Below are positions 25,794 to 35,426 of a stretch of 42,322 nucleotides of DNA, one piece after another. The stretch lies in contig CANRKI010000008.1 in NCBI GenBank assembly GCA_947631175.1, positions 1 to 42,322 on the forward strand, given 5' to 3'. Position numbers and translations under genes: made by a program. This DNA comes from an uncultured Flavobacterium sp. Its GTDB lineage: Bacteria > Bacteroidota > Bacteroidia > Flavobacteriales > Flavobacteriaceae. The notes beneath the pieces are model-generated. The model was not told the origin of the DNA. It worked only from the letters and a program-made list of their open reading frames with translations, and did not search any database. Position 1 is the first letter of the stretch, and each line of letters starts with the position of its first letter.

Positions 25794-26787
25794 ATGCATA
25801 GACGAGAATTTATAAAAAAAAGTTCATTAGGATTACTTACATTGGCATTACCTTTTTCTATTTCAGATATTAAAAAAATAAATTATATGGAAAACAATAC
25901 AAATTGATGTTGTAATCGTTGGCGGAAGTTATGCAGGATTATCGGCAGCTATGGCTTTGGGACGTTCGTTACAAAATGTTTTAATCATTGATAACAACGA
26001 TGCTTGCAACAAACAAACACCTCATTCGCATAATTTTATAACACAAGACGGAAAAAAACCTGGTGAAATTGCTTTAGAAGCAAAAAACCAAGTGTTAAAC
26101 TATTCTACTGTTCAATTTTTAGAAGAAATAGTAATAGATATTCAAAAAAACGAGAGTTTCACAATTACTTGTAAAAACACAATTGTTAAAGCGGATTATA
26201 TTGTTTTAGCAACAGGAGTTAAGGATATTATGCCAAATATTAAAGGCTTTGATAGGTGTTGGGGAATTTCTGTAATTCACTGTCCGTATTGTCATGGTTA
26301 CGAAGTTAAAAACGAAAAAACAGGGATATTAGGTAATGGCGATTTGGCGTTTCATTATGCAAAACTCTTAACCAATCTAACAAAAGAACTTGTCATTTTC
26401 ACCAATGGAAAAGCTAATTTCACTACTGAACAATTTGAAAAATTAAATCAATACAATATTGAAATTGTAGAAAAAGAAGTCGTTGAAATTAAACATCAGA
26501 ACGGACAACTAAATGCTATTTTGTTTAAAGATCAATCTAACTATAACATTAATGTTATTTACGCATCGTTTGGAGTAACTCAAAAAACAAATTTTGCCGA
26601 AAATTTAGGTTGCGAAATCACGGATAAAGGTTTAATTAAAGTAGATACTACTCAAAAAACTACAATAGATAAAGTATTTGCCTGTGGTGATAATTCGAGC
26701 CCTTTCCGATCGGTAGCGAATGCCGTTTCATCAGGAAATATTGCAGGAATGTTACTAAACAATACCATTATCGATCAAAAGTTTTAA
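25794..26787 (+). pseudogene. Frameshifted thioredoxin-reductase-like NAD(P)/FAD oxidoreductase with Tat-like leader
   Basis: The promoter-proximal frame begins at ATG 25794 with MHRREFIKKSSLGLLTL, a twin-arginine-like leader, has a second ATG at 25887 (MENNTN), and stops at TGA 25905. The FAD-binding start DVVIVGGSYAGLSAAMALG continues in another frame from 25906 to 26787; the first ATG there is 25951, inside the Rossmann loop, so a product from it would lose FAD binding. Two extra bases (for example TT giving NFDVVIV) or one base fewer would repair it. The rest is intact: CPYCHG redox pair, ILGNGDLAFHYA, FACGDNSS. It may be a recent pseudogene or a sequence error. Confidence 0.78.
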
Positions 26788-26824
26788 CAATAATTATTTA
26801 TTTAAACTTTAATTTATATAAAAC

Positions 26825-26853
26825 AAACCTGATTCAAGTTGGATCAGGTTTTT
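26825..26853 (+). terminator. Terminator of the oxidoreductase gene
   Basis: Stem AAACCTGAT / ATCAGGTTT with a 9-nt loop and trailing T's. Confidence 0.75.
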
Positions 26854-26912
26854 AATTTATAAATTGTGCTGCATAAGTTGACTATTTGTGTTTTAATTAA
26901 GCAGCAACAACG

Positions 26913-26920
26913 TACTTTTG
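26913..26920 (+). promoter_or_regulatory. -7 box of the HPP gene
   Basis: TACTTTTG matches TAnnTTTG, with a TTTG 24 bp upstream (26885-26888). It supports the ATG at 26947 over the longer open frame from 26866. Confidence 0.5.
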
Positions 26921-26946
26921 TAGAAGTAAAAATATTTAGCATTGAA

Positions 26947-27540
26947 ATGATTAAGAAACAAATCAAAAGAACATACCGAATAAGCAAATACATTGTTTAT
27001 AAAGAAACTTTAATTGACTATAAAGAGAATTTTTGGTCCTTTTTAGGATCGTTTATTGGAATCGGAATTATTGCTTTTCTACAAAATCTATACTTTACAG
27101 AACACGATAATTTATTTTTAATTGGTTCCTTTGGGGCAAGTTGTGTACTAATTTACGGAGTAATTCAAAGTCCATTAGCGCAACCTCGAAACTTAATTGG
27201 TGGTCATCTTGTAAGTGCAATTATTGGAGTAACAGTTTGCAAACTATTACCCGATGTTTTATGGTTAACCGCTCCCCTAGCCGTATCATTATCAATTATT
27301 GCAATGCAGTACACCAAAACTCTGCATCCGCCAGGTGGTGCAACGGCTTTAATCGCAGTTACAGGCTCGGCTAAAATAAAAGCTTTAGGCTATTTTTACG
27401 TATTTTTCCCTGTTTTAACAGGTGTAATTATCTTACTACTAATTGCTCTAGTAGTAAACAATTTAACCGCGAATAGAAAATATCCAAATTCAGGAAACTT
27501 TTCTAAAAAGCTGAAGCATTTATTAAAAATCAAGCAGTAA
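26947..27540 (+). CDS. HPP family membrane protein
   Basis: A 197-residue protein with four predicted transmembrane helices and the signature TLHPPGGATAL that names the HPP family. The start MIKKQIKRTYRISK lies downstream of a -7 box; the 27-codon extension upstream is not supported. Plant and cyanobacterial relatives have been linked to nitrite transport across membranes, but that role is not shown for this branch. It follows the frameshifted redox gene with its own promoter. Confidence 0.87.
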   Translation: MIKKQIKRTYRISKYIVYKETLIDYKENFWSFLGSFIGIGIIAFLQNLYFTEHDNLFLIGSFGASCVLIYGVIQSPLAQPRNLIGGHLVSAIIGVTVCKLLPDVLWLTAPLAVSLSIIAMQYTKTLHPPGGATALIAVTGSAKIKALGYFYVFFPVLTGVIILLLIALVVNNLTANRKYPNSGNFSKKLKHLLKIKQ

Positions 27541-27594
27541 AAAGCTCTTAATTCTACTTAATTTTTAGTATTTTAGTTTAAAAAACTGATTAGT

Positions 27595-28239
27595 ATGAAA
27601 AAATTAACCTATTTAATTGCATTTTTTACATTAATTTCTTGTAAACAGTCTTTGGTTCAATTTGCTGAGGCGCAACCGGAAAACACTAAAAATATTGAGA
27701 ATTTCCCTAAAAAACTTCGTGGTGATTACTATGATTTAGAAAATGATGTGAACTTAACCATCAATGAAAATTCAATTATAAAACAAATAACTATTAAGGA
27801 TACAATTAATATAAACGAGTTGTCTGAAAACGAAGTTTTAAAAAACGATACTATCTTTAATTTAAAAAATTCAAATAAATTTAGCGTAACCAAAGTAAAT
27901 GATTCTTTACTAACAAACTATATTATTGTTGATACACTTTTTTTTATCAGTAATGAAAATGTACTAAAAAAAAAAAAAGGATATTATTTCTTGAATACAA
28001 AATATAGCGCAAACGACACTTGGGAAGTAAAAAAGATGGTATTAAAAAACGGACAATTAAATATCAATGGAATCACAAGTGAAGACGAAATTAAATTGTT
28101 AGAAAAAATTACAGAAACAACAAAAGACAGCATTTCACCTTTTGTTGTAAAGCCAACAAAAAAACAATTTAATACTTTTGTTAAACAAAATGGTTTTACA
28201 ACGGGTCAAAACTATTTAAAAAGTAAAAATGGAAATTAA
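27595..28239 (+). CDS. Hypothetical lipoprotein
   Basis: A 214-residue predicted lipoprotein: MKKLTYLIAFFTLISC with lipobox LISC. The mature part contains GDYYDLENDVNLTINENSI and, near the end, KPTKKQFNTFVKQNGF. It has an A10 homopolymer (27967-27976) within the coding frame, a possible slippage site, though the frame is intact. The last 11 bases overlap the next gene, so the two are translated from one mRNA. Function unknown. Confidence 0.72.
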   Translation: MKKLTYLIAFFTLISCKQSLVQFAEAQPENTKNIENFPKKLRGDYYDLENDVNLTINENSIIKQITIKDTININELSENEVLKNDTIFNLKNSNKFSVTKVNDSLLTNYIIVDTLFFISNENVLKKKKGYYFLNTKYSANDTWEVKKMVLKNGQLNINGITSEDEIKLLEKITETTKDSISPFVVKPTKKQFNTFVKQNGFTTGQNYLKSKNGN

Positions 28240-28648
28240 AAATTTTAATGTTCGAGTTTATGCCATTTGCGTACAAAACAATAAATTATTAGTCATAAAA
28301 GAACCTTTTGTTGGTAAAATGGTAACCAAACTTCCGGGTGGCGGATTAGAATTAGGCGAAGGTCCTGCGGAGTGTTTGGTTAGAGAGTTTAAAGAAGAGC
28401 TGAATTTAACAATAAGCAATATCGAACCATTTTACATTCAACAAAACTTTGTTCCATCACTAGCTCAAGATAAAAGCCAAATTGTGATGTTGTATTTTAA
28501 GGTCACAATCAATAACTACAGCGAATTGCAAGTGTTAGAACAAAAAATAGAAGCAATTAAATGGGTCGAAATGACCGACCAATGTCCTTTGGATTTACCC
28601 GTTGATATTGAAATGTACAACTACTTAAAAACAAAAGAACTTAGATAA
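28229..28648 (+). CDS. NUDIX hydrolase
   Basis: A 139-residue single-domain NUDIX protein. The box GGGLELGEGPAECLVREFKEELNL keeps the metal-binding REFKEE; the usual Gly near the end is Asn. It hydrolyses a nucleoside diphosphate derivative; MutT-like, nucleotide-sugar and other substrates remain open. Its ATG overlaps the end of the upstream lipoprotein gene by 11 bp. Confidence 0.88.
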   Translation: MEIKNFNVRVYAICVQNNKLLVIKEPFVGKMVTKLPGGGLELGEGPAECLVREFKEELNLTISNIEPFYIQQNFVPSLAQDKSQIVMLYFKVTINNYSELQVLEQKIEAIKWVEMTDQCPLDLPVDIEMYNYLKTKELR

Positions 28649-28695
28649 ATCAAAAAAAATCTCGTATTTTTATTTTTAATCAAAATAAAGATAAA

Positions 28696-30051
28696 ATGAG
28701 ATTAAAAGATCTTACCGTTAAATTAAATTTATCTCTCGAAAGTTTACAGTATTTTATTCATGATTTTGGAATAGATTTAAACTTTTGCTTCACCAATAAA
28801 CTCGAAATTAGTCCTGATTTTGAAAATTTTGTAAACAAAAACATCGACTTTATTCGAAAATATGCCGACGATAAAAAACTAAATAAATCCATTGCCGAAA
28901 TAGCGCAGACTGTTGCTTTTGATAAAGATAAAATTGTTGCTTTTTTTATTGAAAACGGAGTGCCAGAAAATGAAATTGAAGAATTTAAAACCAATATTTC
29001 GAGCTATTTAATTCACTATTTTGTGGGTGGAAATTATGATTTTTTATTAAACGATATTCCAAAAACCAATTGGAAAGAAAATTCGCTAATTGGCTACACC
29101 GATTTATTTTTTTACACCACCGATATGCTAGATCCGTTTATTAACGAAGATCAAGTAAAGTTATGGGGAATATCTAAACCCGCAGGAATTATTTTATACG
29201 GTCCGCCAGGAAGCGGAAAAATATTTTGGGCTAAAAAAATTGCCGATTTAATCGATTATCAATTTGTTCACGTTTATAAAGATTACTTAGTAAATAACGT
29301 AAAAACAAACTCCAATCAGTTTACAAATTATTTAAAAACTAAGATGAATGAACCCAAAACTCTTTTATTTATTGAAGGTTTTGAGGAACTGATGGCTAAA
29401 AACAGTCCACTGAAAAATTCTCCCGAAGCGGTTGAGCTTATCAACTCAATCGTTAGACACATCCAAAAAGATAATACCAAAGAGTTGGTTATTGTTGGTT
29501 CTGTCGAAATTTTAGGACTTTTAGGTGATGATATTACTGCGCCTGGCAGATTTGATCTTCAAATTCCTGTTTTCCCACCAAGGGCAGACGAAAGAGCCCA
29601 ACTAATTTATTATCATTTAACCAATAACTTGGACCAAAACTCACCTTTATTAAACATTTTAAAGTTAAACAAAGCTGATACAATTGATTTTTGGGTACCA
29701 ATCGCTGCCGAAATGAAACTGTTTTCGAACACCATGGTTATTGATTTTACACAATCCTTAAAAAAACGTCTTTATGCACTTTTTAGAAAAGACGAAACAA
29801 AAGATATTGAATTAAGTATGCAAGTTTTACTAGCCGCTTATAACGAAGCAAAAGCTAAGATAACTACCGATTATTTAAAACGTTGTCAAATATTTTTATT
29901 AGAAGCGAAACAAAATACTGAAACGGATTTTCCGCAACGTTTTTTCGAATTACAATACGAATTAGATAGTTTGGGTGCTAAAAAAGAAAACATTCGAAAA
30001 ATTGGATTCAATATTCAAGAAGAAGAAGAAAATTTATCAGAGAATATTTGA
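28696..30051 (+). CDS. AAA+ family protein with degraded ATPase motifs
   Basis: A 451-residue protein. Residues 1-110 hold two similar helical segments (RLKDLTVKLNLSLESLQYF and SIAEIAQTVAFDKDKIVAFF) that recall IF2-N-like or helix-turn-helix units. The AAA+ domain is of the FtsH/Cdc48 type: P-loop GPPGSGK (169-175) followed by Ile instead of Thr, Walker B FIEGFEEL with Glu227-Gly228 in place of Asp-Glu, no sensor-1 Asn in LVIVGSVE, and APGRFDLQ that keeps Arg285 but lacks the second arginine. ATP may bind, but hydrolysis is doubtful (inference). Target unknown. Stands alone on the plus strand. Confidence 0.82.
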   Translation: MRLKDLTVKLNLSLESLQYFIHDFGIDLNFCFTNKLEISPDFENFVNKNIDFIRKYADDKKLNKSIAEIAQTVAFDKDKIVAFFIENGVPENEIEEFKTNISSYLIHYFVGGNYDFLLNDIPKTNWKENSLIGYTDLFFYTTDMLDPFINEDQVKLWGISKPAGIILYGPPGSGKIFWAKKIADLIDYQFVHVYKDYLVNNVKTNSNQFTNYLKTKMNEPKTLLFIEGFEELMAKNSPLKNSPEAVELINSIVRHIQKDNTKELVIVGSVEILGLLGDDITAPGRFDLQIPVFPPRADERAQLIYYHLTNNLDQNSPLLNILKLNKADTIDFWVPIAAEMKLFSNTMVIDFTQSLKKRLYALFRKDETKDIELSMQVLLAAYNEAKAKITTDYLKRCQIFLLEAKQNTETDFPQRFFELQYELDSLGAKKENIRKIGFNIQEEEENLSENI

Positions 30052-30252
30052 TTGATTCGTTAAAATGTCTTAAACATGACAATTGTTATGTTTTTATCAA
30101 TTTACTCATTGTATTTTTATCATAAGAAAGTAGAGAAAAGAACCATGTTTTATGATTACTTTCTTAAAGTATACCACCTTTAAGTTAATTACAAAATGCT
30201 TAGCCTTAATCCAAGCTTAAGTGATCATTTTTTGAGTTTATTGAATAGACGA

Positions 30253-30289
30253 AAAAAGGGAAATATGACTTCATATTTCCCTTTTTTTA
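30253..30289. terminator. Terminator after rnz
   Basis: Stem AAAAGGGAAATATGA / TCATATTTCCCTTTT with a short loop and T-runs; it abuts the rnz stop codon on the minus strand and could also stop plus-strand transcripts. The 200 bp before it hold only a weak 10-bp inverted repeat. Confidence 0.88.
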
Positions 30290-31189
30290 TATTTCAAACG
30301 TTTTTCCGTCACGAGCAATCAACGTATTACTAAAAATAGTTTTGGCCTCGTCACCAAATACCTCATTATTTTTATATCTAGAAGAAAAGTGTCCTAATAT
30401 TAATTGATCAACATTAGCTAATTTAGCAATTGTAGCCGCTTGTTTTGCAGTGGTGTGAGCTGTTCTTTCGGCTAAAGCGGCATCCTTCTCTAAAAAAGTA
30501 GATTCGTGATACAAAGCTGTGCAATTTTTTATAATTGGAACTATGGCTTCAGAATATTTAGTGTCCGAACAAAACGCATACGCCTTTTGTGGTTTCTGCT
30601 TAAGGGTTAACAATTCATTCTTATACAAAACATCATCCACAACAATATCGCCGCCTTGTTTTAATTTTTGATAATAAACAACCGGAATCTCCAACTCATT
30701 TAATTTGTCTAAATTCAACTCAAATTCAACTTCTTTTTCCTGAAATAAAAAACCATTAGTATAAACGCGATGCACTAATGGAATGGTTGATATTTTGATA
30801 CGATTGTCCTCAAACAAAACCTCCGATTCATTACTTGTTAGCTCATGAAAATAAAGTTTGTATGGTGTGTATGCATTACCTAATTTAAGTTGTAAAAGTA
30901 TAATCTCTTTAATTCCTTTTGGGCCATAAACATGTAAATCTTCTTTTCTGCCTAAAAGCATAAAAGTAGAGATTAAACCAATCAATCCAAAAAAATGATC
31001 CCCATGTAAATGAGAAATAAAAATATGATTAATACGCGCGAAACGCAATTTTTGACGTCGTAATTGCACTTGGGTTCCTTCACCACAATCAATTAAAAAC
31101 ATATGGCGTTTGGTCTCTAAAACCTGCGCCGTGGGATTTGCAATTGAGTTTGGTGTTGCAGCGGTGCAACCTAAAATATGTAATCTCAT
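30287..31189 (-). CDS. rnz: Ribonuclease Z
   Basis: A 300-residue tRNA 3'-processing endonuclease of the metallo-beta-lactamase fold. The zinc motif is FISHLHGDHFFGL. CSDTKYSE, ALYHESTFLEKDA, AHTTAKQAA and LILGHFSSRY are the remaining RNase Z blocks. It removes the 3' trailer of tRNA precursors in the cytosol. It is the last gene of the pyrR-pyrB run, but a terminator-like hairpin stands 10 bp before its ATG. Confidence 0.96.
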   Translation of the reverse strand: MRLHILGCTAATPNSIANPTAQVLETKRHMFLIDCGEGTQVQLRRQKLRFARINHIFISHLHGDHFFGLIGLISTFMLLGRKEDLHVYGPKGIKEIILLQLKLGNAYTPYKLYFHELTSNESEVLFEDNRIKISTIPLVHRVYTNGFLFQEKEVEFELNLDKLNELEIPVVYYQKLKQGGDIVVDDVLYKNELLTLKQKPQKAYAFCSDTKYSEAIVPIIKNCTALYHESTFLEKDAALAERTAHTTAKQAATIAKLANVDQLILGHFSSRYKNNEVFGDEAKTIFSNTLIARDGKTFEI

Positions 31190-31198
31190 AATTAAAAA

Positions 31199-31226
31199 TA
31201 AAAAAGGGTTTTAAAATTAAAACCCT
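31199..31226 (-). terminator. Terminator or attenuator hairpin between the STAS-like gene and rnz
   Basis: On the minus strand the stem AGGGTTTT / AAAACCCT with a 6-nt loop is followed by T6. The left arm includes the stop codon of the STAS-like gene, and the rnz ATG follows about 10 nt after the T-run, leaving no room for a separate promoter. Confidence 0.75.
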
Positions 31227-31546
31227 AAATCTCTTTGTATATCATCCATTTCAATTATATCGTACGCTTCTTGCAAAGTAGGTACAATATTTAATCCTTC
31301 GGTAGCTTCATTATAATCAAAATCGGCAATCACAATTACAAAAGACTTTTGGCTAGCAATGTGTTGATCTTGCATTTGCTGAAACATTTCGGCCTCTGCA
31401 ATACTAGGATTAAATGAACTTAGATCTACAATAATATGTTTTGATAAATAATCGCTATAATTTGATTCTAAATTACTAACAAATAGTGTTATATCAGCGT
31501 TTTCTGGACTAAGGATAAAGTCCGTAGCGTTTGATGTTACTTTCAT
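31217..31546 (-). CDS. Small STAS-like protein upstream of rnz
   Basis: A 109-residue cytosolic protein. The alternating strand/helix pattern (HIIVDLSSFNPS, SFVIVIADFDYNE) and the C-terminal LNIVPTLQEAYDIIEMDDI resemble a STAS/anti-sigma-antagonist fold. No phosphorylatable Ser in a clear DSxG motif is visible. To my knowledge this gene accompanies rnz in other Flavobacteriaceae. Function unknown. Confidence 0.7.
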   Translation of the reverse strand: MKVTSNATDFILSPENADITLFVSNLESNYSDYLSKHIIVDLSSFNPSIAEAEMFQQMQDQHIASQKSFVIVIADFDYNEATEGLNIVPTLQEAYDIIEMDDIQRDLGF

Positions 31547-31580
31547 ATTTAGTTTTATAAGTTACAAATATAACCATTTA

Positions 31581-32003
31581 CTATTTAGACTTGGTATAGT
31601 CTTTTTTAAATGATGTTAATTTGGTTTCATTTTTATCTTTAAAAAGATATTCTATTTTCAGATCTTGATCGGCATTTTGTAAATTTTCTATCATTTTTTT
31701 AGAAGGATTTTGATACTTTTCTTCTAATGATAATTTTACTGAATCTATATCTACTTTGTATCCTTCTATATTCGGAATTTTATAAACAAGTTGCACTTGA
31801 TTGGGCTCAAATGCAATGATTTGTTCTAAAACATTACCAAACTCATCTTTTAAGGGTAAGGTTTTGTTTTTTTCGGTTGCTAATACTGTTACAAACGAAA
31901 TATTGTTTCCAAAAACGGGATACATTTTATTTGCAAAATAAAACGCCAATCCAAAGGCAATTGCAAAAGAGATTATTAAAAATGTTTTAGATCCTTTTAT
32001 CAT
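31581..32003 (-). CDS. Hypothetical membrane-anchored protein
   Basis: A 140-residue protein with one N-terminal transmembrane helix (about residues 7-25) and a charged periplasmic part rich in Lys and Asn (KLSLEEKYQNPSKKM). It begins 3 bp after the pyrB stop codon and is followed after 34 bp by the STAS-like gene, so it is part of the pyrR-pyrB transcript. No known domain recognised. Confidence 0.7.
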   Translation of the reverse strand: MIKGSKTFLIISFAIAFGLAFYFANKMYPVFGNNISFVTVLATEKNKTLPLKDEFGNVLEQIIAFEPNQVQLVYKIPNIEGYKVDIDSVKLSLEEKYQNPSKKMIENLQNADQDLKIEYLFKDKNETKLTSFKKDYTKSK

Positions 32004-32006
32004 ATA

Positions 32007-32933
32007 TTATTTAATTTTTGATGCCAATAAATAAATTACGGCCATACGTACTGCTACTCCATTTTCAACCTGATCTAAAATTACAGATTGTCCTGAATCA
32101 GCCACGTCAGACGATATTTCGACACCTCTATTTATTGGTCCAGGGTGCATAATCACAATTTCTTTATTTAAAGAATCTAATAATGCTTTATCTACTCCAT
32201 ATTGTTGTGCATATTCACGAGTAGATGGAAAATAATTAACATCTAAACGTTCGTTTTGTACGCGTAACATATTAGCCACATCACACCATTCTAAAGCTTT
32301 GCGTAAGTTGGGTTCGTATTTAACTCCAAGTTCGGTTATATAACGTGGGATTAAAGTTTTGGGACCACAAACCATCACTTCTGCGCCTTGCATTTGTAAT
32401 GCATAAATGTTAGAAAGTGCTACACGCGAGTGTAAAATATCACCTACAATTACTACTTTTTTACCTGCCACTTCACCTAAACGTTCACGAATGGTAAAAC
32501 TATCTAGCAAACCTTGTGTTGGATGTTCGTGAGCCCCATCACCAGCGTTTACAATACTTGCTTTTACGTTTTTTGATAGAAAGTAAGCAGCTCCAGGATT
32601 GCTATGGCGCATTACAACCATATCTACCTTCATGGATAAAATGTTGTTTACTGTATCAATTAAAGTCTCTCCTTTTTTTACTGACGATTGCGCTGCCGAG
32701 AAACTAATAACATCTGCAGATAATCGTTTTTGAGCCAACTCAAAAGATAATTTTGTTCGTGTTGAATTTTCGAAAAAAATGTTCGCAATAGTAATATCAC
32801 GTAAAGAAGGTACTTTTTTAATTGGTCGATTGATTACTTCTTTAAAATGATCTGCGGTTTCAAAAATTAAATCAATATCTGCTTTGTTTATATATTTTAT
32901 TCCAAGTAAATGATTAACACTTAACTCTTTCAT
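32007..32933 (-). CDS. pyrB: Aspartate carbamoyltransferase catalytic subunit
   Basis: A 308-residue enzyme, normal length. It condenses carbamoyl phosphate and aspartate to carbamoyl aspartate, the first committed step of pyrimidine synthesis. The carbamoyl-phosphate loop is ENSTRTKLSFELA; the domain also has HPTQGLLD, VVIVGDILHSRVA and MHPGPINRG. No pyrI gene lies beside it. It follows pyrR by 24 bp, consistent with pyrimidine control. Confidence 0.96.
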   Translation of the reverse strand: MKELSVNHLLGIKYINKADIDLIFETADHFKEVINRPIKKVPSLRDITIANIFFENSTRTKLSFELAQKRLSADVISFSAAQSSVKKGETLIDTVNNILSMKVDMVVMRHSNPGAAYFLSKNVKASIVNAGDGAHEHPTQGLLDSFTIRERLGEVAGKKVVIVGDILHSRVALSNIYALQMQGAEVMVCGPKTLIPRYITELGVKYEPNLRKALEWCDVANMLRVQNERLDVNYFPSTREYAQQYGVDKALLDSLNKEIVIMHPGPINRGVEISSDVADSGQSVILDQVENGVAVRMAVIYLLASKIK

Positions 32934-32957
32934 TGTTTATGTTGTGTTGTAGTTAGA

Positions 32958-33503
32958 TTAATTGTTTTTTTTAATTAACAGAACCTCGTCAGTTCCTTCG
33001 TTTTGTTTCCAATTCACAATCACCTTTTCGTTGTTTATGGCATCTACTTGGCGACCACGATAATCGGGTTGTATAGGTAAATCACGGCTAAAACGTCTGT
33101 CAATTAAGACTAAAAGTTCAATTGCAGAAGGTCGTCCAAAGGATTGAATAGCAGTTAATGCAGCACGGATGCTACGACCTGTATATAAAACGTCATCAAT
33201 AAAAACTACTTTTTTATTTTCGACTAAAAAGTCGATATCGGTTTTATTCGCTTCTAATGGTTTTTCATTTCTACGAAAATCATCTCTAAAAAAAGTGATG
33301 TCTAAAAATCCTAGGGAAATATTTTTTATTTGATATTCATCAGCCAAAATAGTTTTGATTCGTTCGGCTAAAAATTTGCCACGAGGCTGGATTCCAATCA
33401 AAATTGTTTCTGAAAAATCCAAATGTTTTTCGACCAATTGACATGCCAAACGGTGTAAAATAATATCAACTTCTTTCGAAGTAAGTAATACTTTTTGATC
33501 CAT
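32958..33503 (-). CDS. pyrR: Bifunctional pyrimidine regulator / uracil phosphoribosyltransferase
   Basis: A 181-residue PyrR with the PRPP loop VVFIDDVLYTGRSIRAAL and the family blocks LIGIQPRGKFLAERI and LVLIDRRFSRDLPIQPDYRG. PyrR binds UMP and, in Gram-positives, folds pyr mRNA into attenuators; it also has weak UPRTase activity. Here it leads pyrB. No PyrR-type anti-antiterminator loop was recognised in the 97 bp upstream, so the mode of control in this lineage is open. Confidence 0.93.
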   Translation of the reverse strand: MDQKVLLTSKEVDIILHRLACQLVEKHLDFSETILIGIQPRGKFLAERIKTILADEYQIKNISLGFLDITFFRDDFRRNEKPLEANKTDIDFLVENKKVVFIDDVLYTGRSIRAALTAIQSFGRPSAIELLVLIDRRFSRDLPIQPDYRGRQVDAINNEKVIVNWKQNEGTDEVLLIKKNN

Positions 33504-33601
33504 GTTAGAAGTGTTGTTTGGAGTGTAAAATTACATTTTATTTTTTAAAAAAGCTGCGTTTACAACGATTTGCTCTCGTTAATTTTTTAATTTTTATTTA
33601 T

Positions 33602-33637
33602 AAAAAAGCCAGTTTCTAAAAATAAGAAACTGGCTTA
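33602..33637 (-). terminator. Terminator of the ABC-F gene
   Basis: Perfect 12-bp stem AAGCCAGTTTCT / AGAAACTGGCTT with a 7-nt loop; the T-run lies on the minus strand, 6 bp after the stop codon of the ABC-F gene. Confidence 0.88.
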
Positions 33638-33642
33638 ATATA

Positions 33643-35280
<1,638 letters not shown>

Positions 35281-35391
35281 CTAAAAATTGAGGCAAATTT
35301 ACGAAATATATTTCAATTTAATGTATAATTGTATTTTATTACACCTCTTGCTTTTTAACCAACAATTAACAGTTTTATTTAGAAACAATTT

Positions 35392-35399
35392 TAAATTTG
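35392..35399 (+). promoter_or_regulatory. -7 box of the TlpA-like gene
   Basis: TAAATTTG, exact match to TAnnTTTG, 27 bp before the ATG at 35427; no convincing -33 TTG. Confidence 0.5.
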
Positions 35400-35426
35400 T
35401 TAATTAATTCATGAATTTGACCCAAA

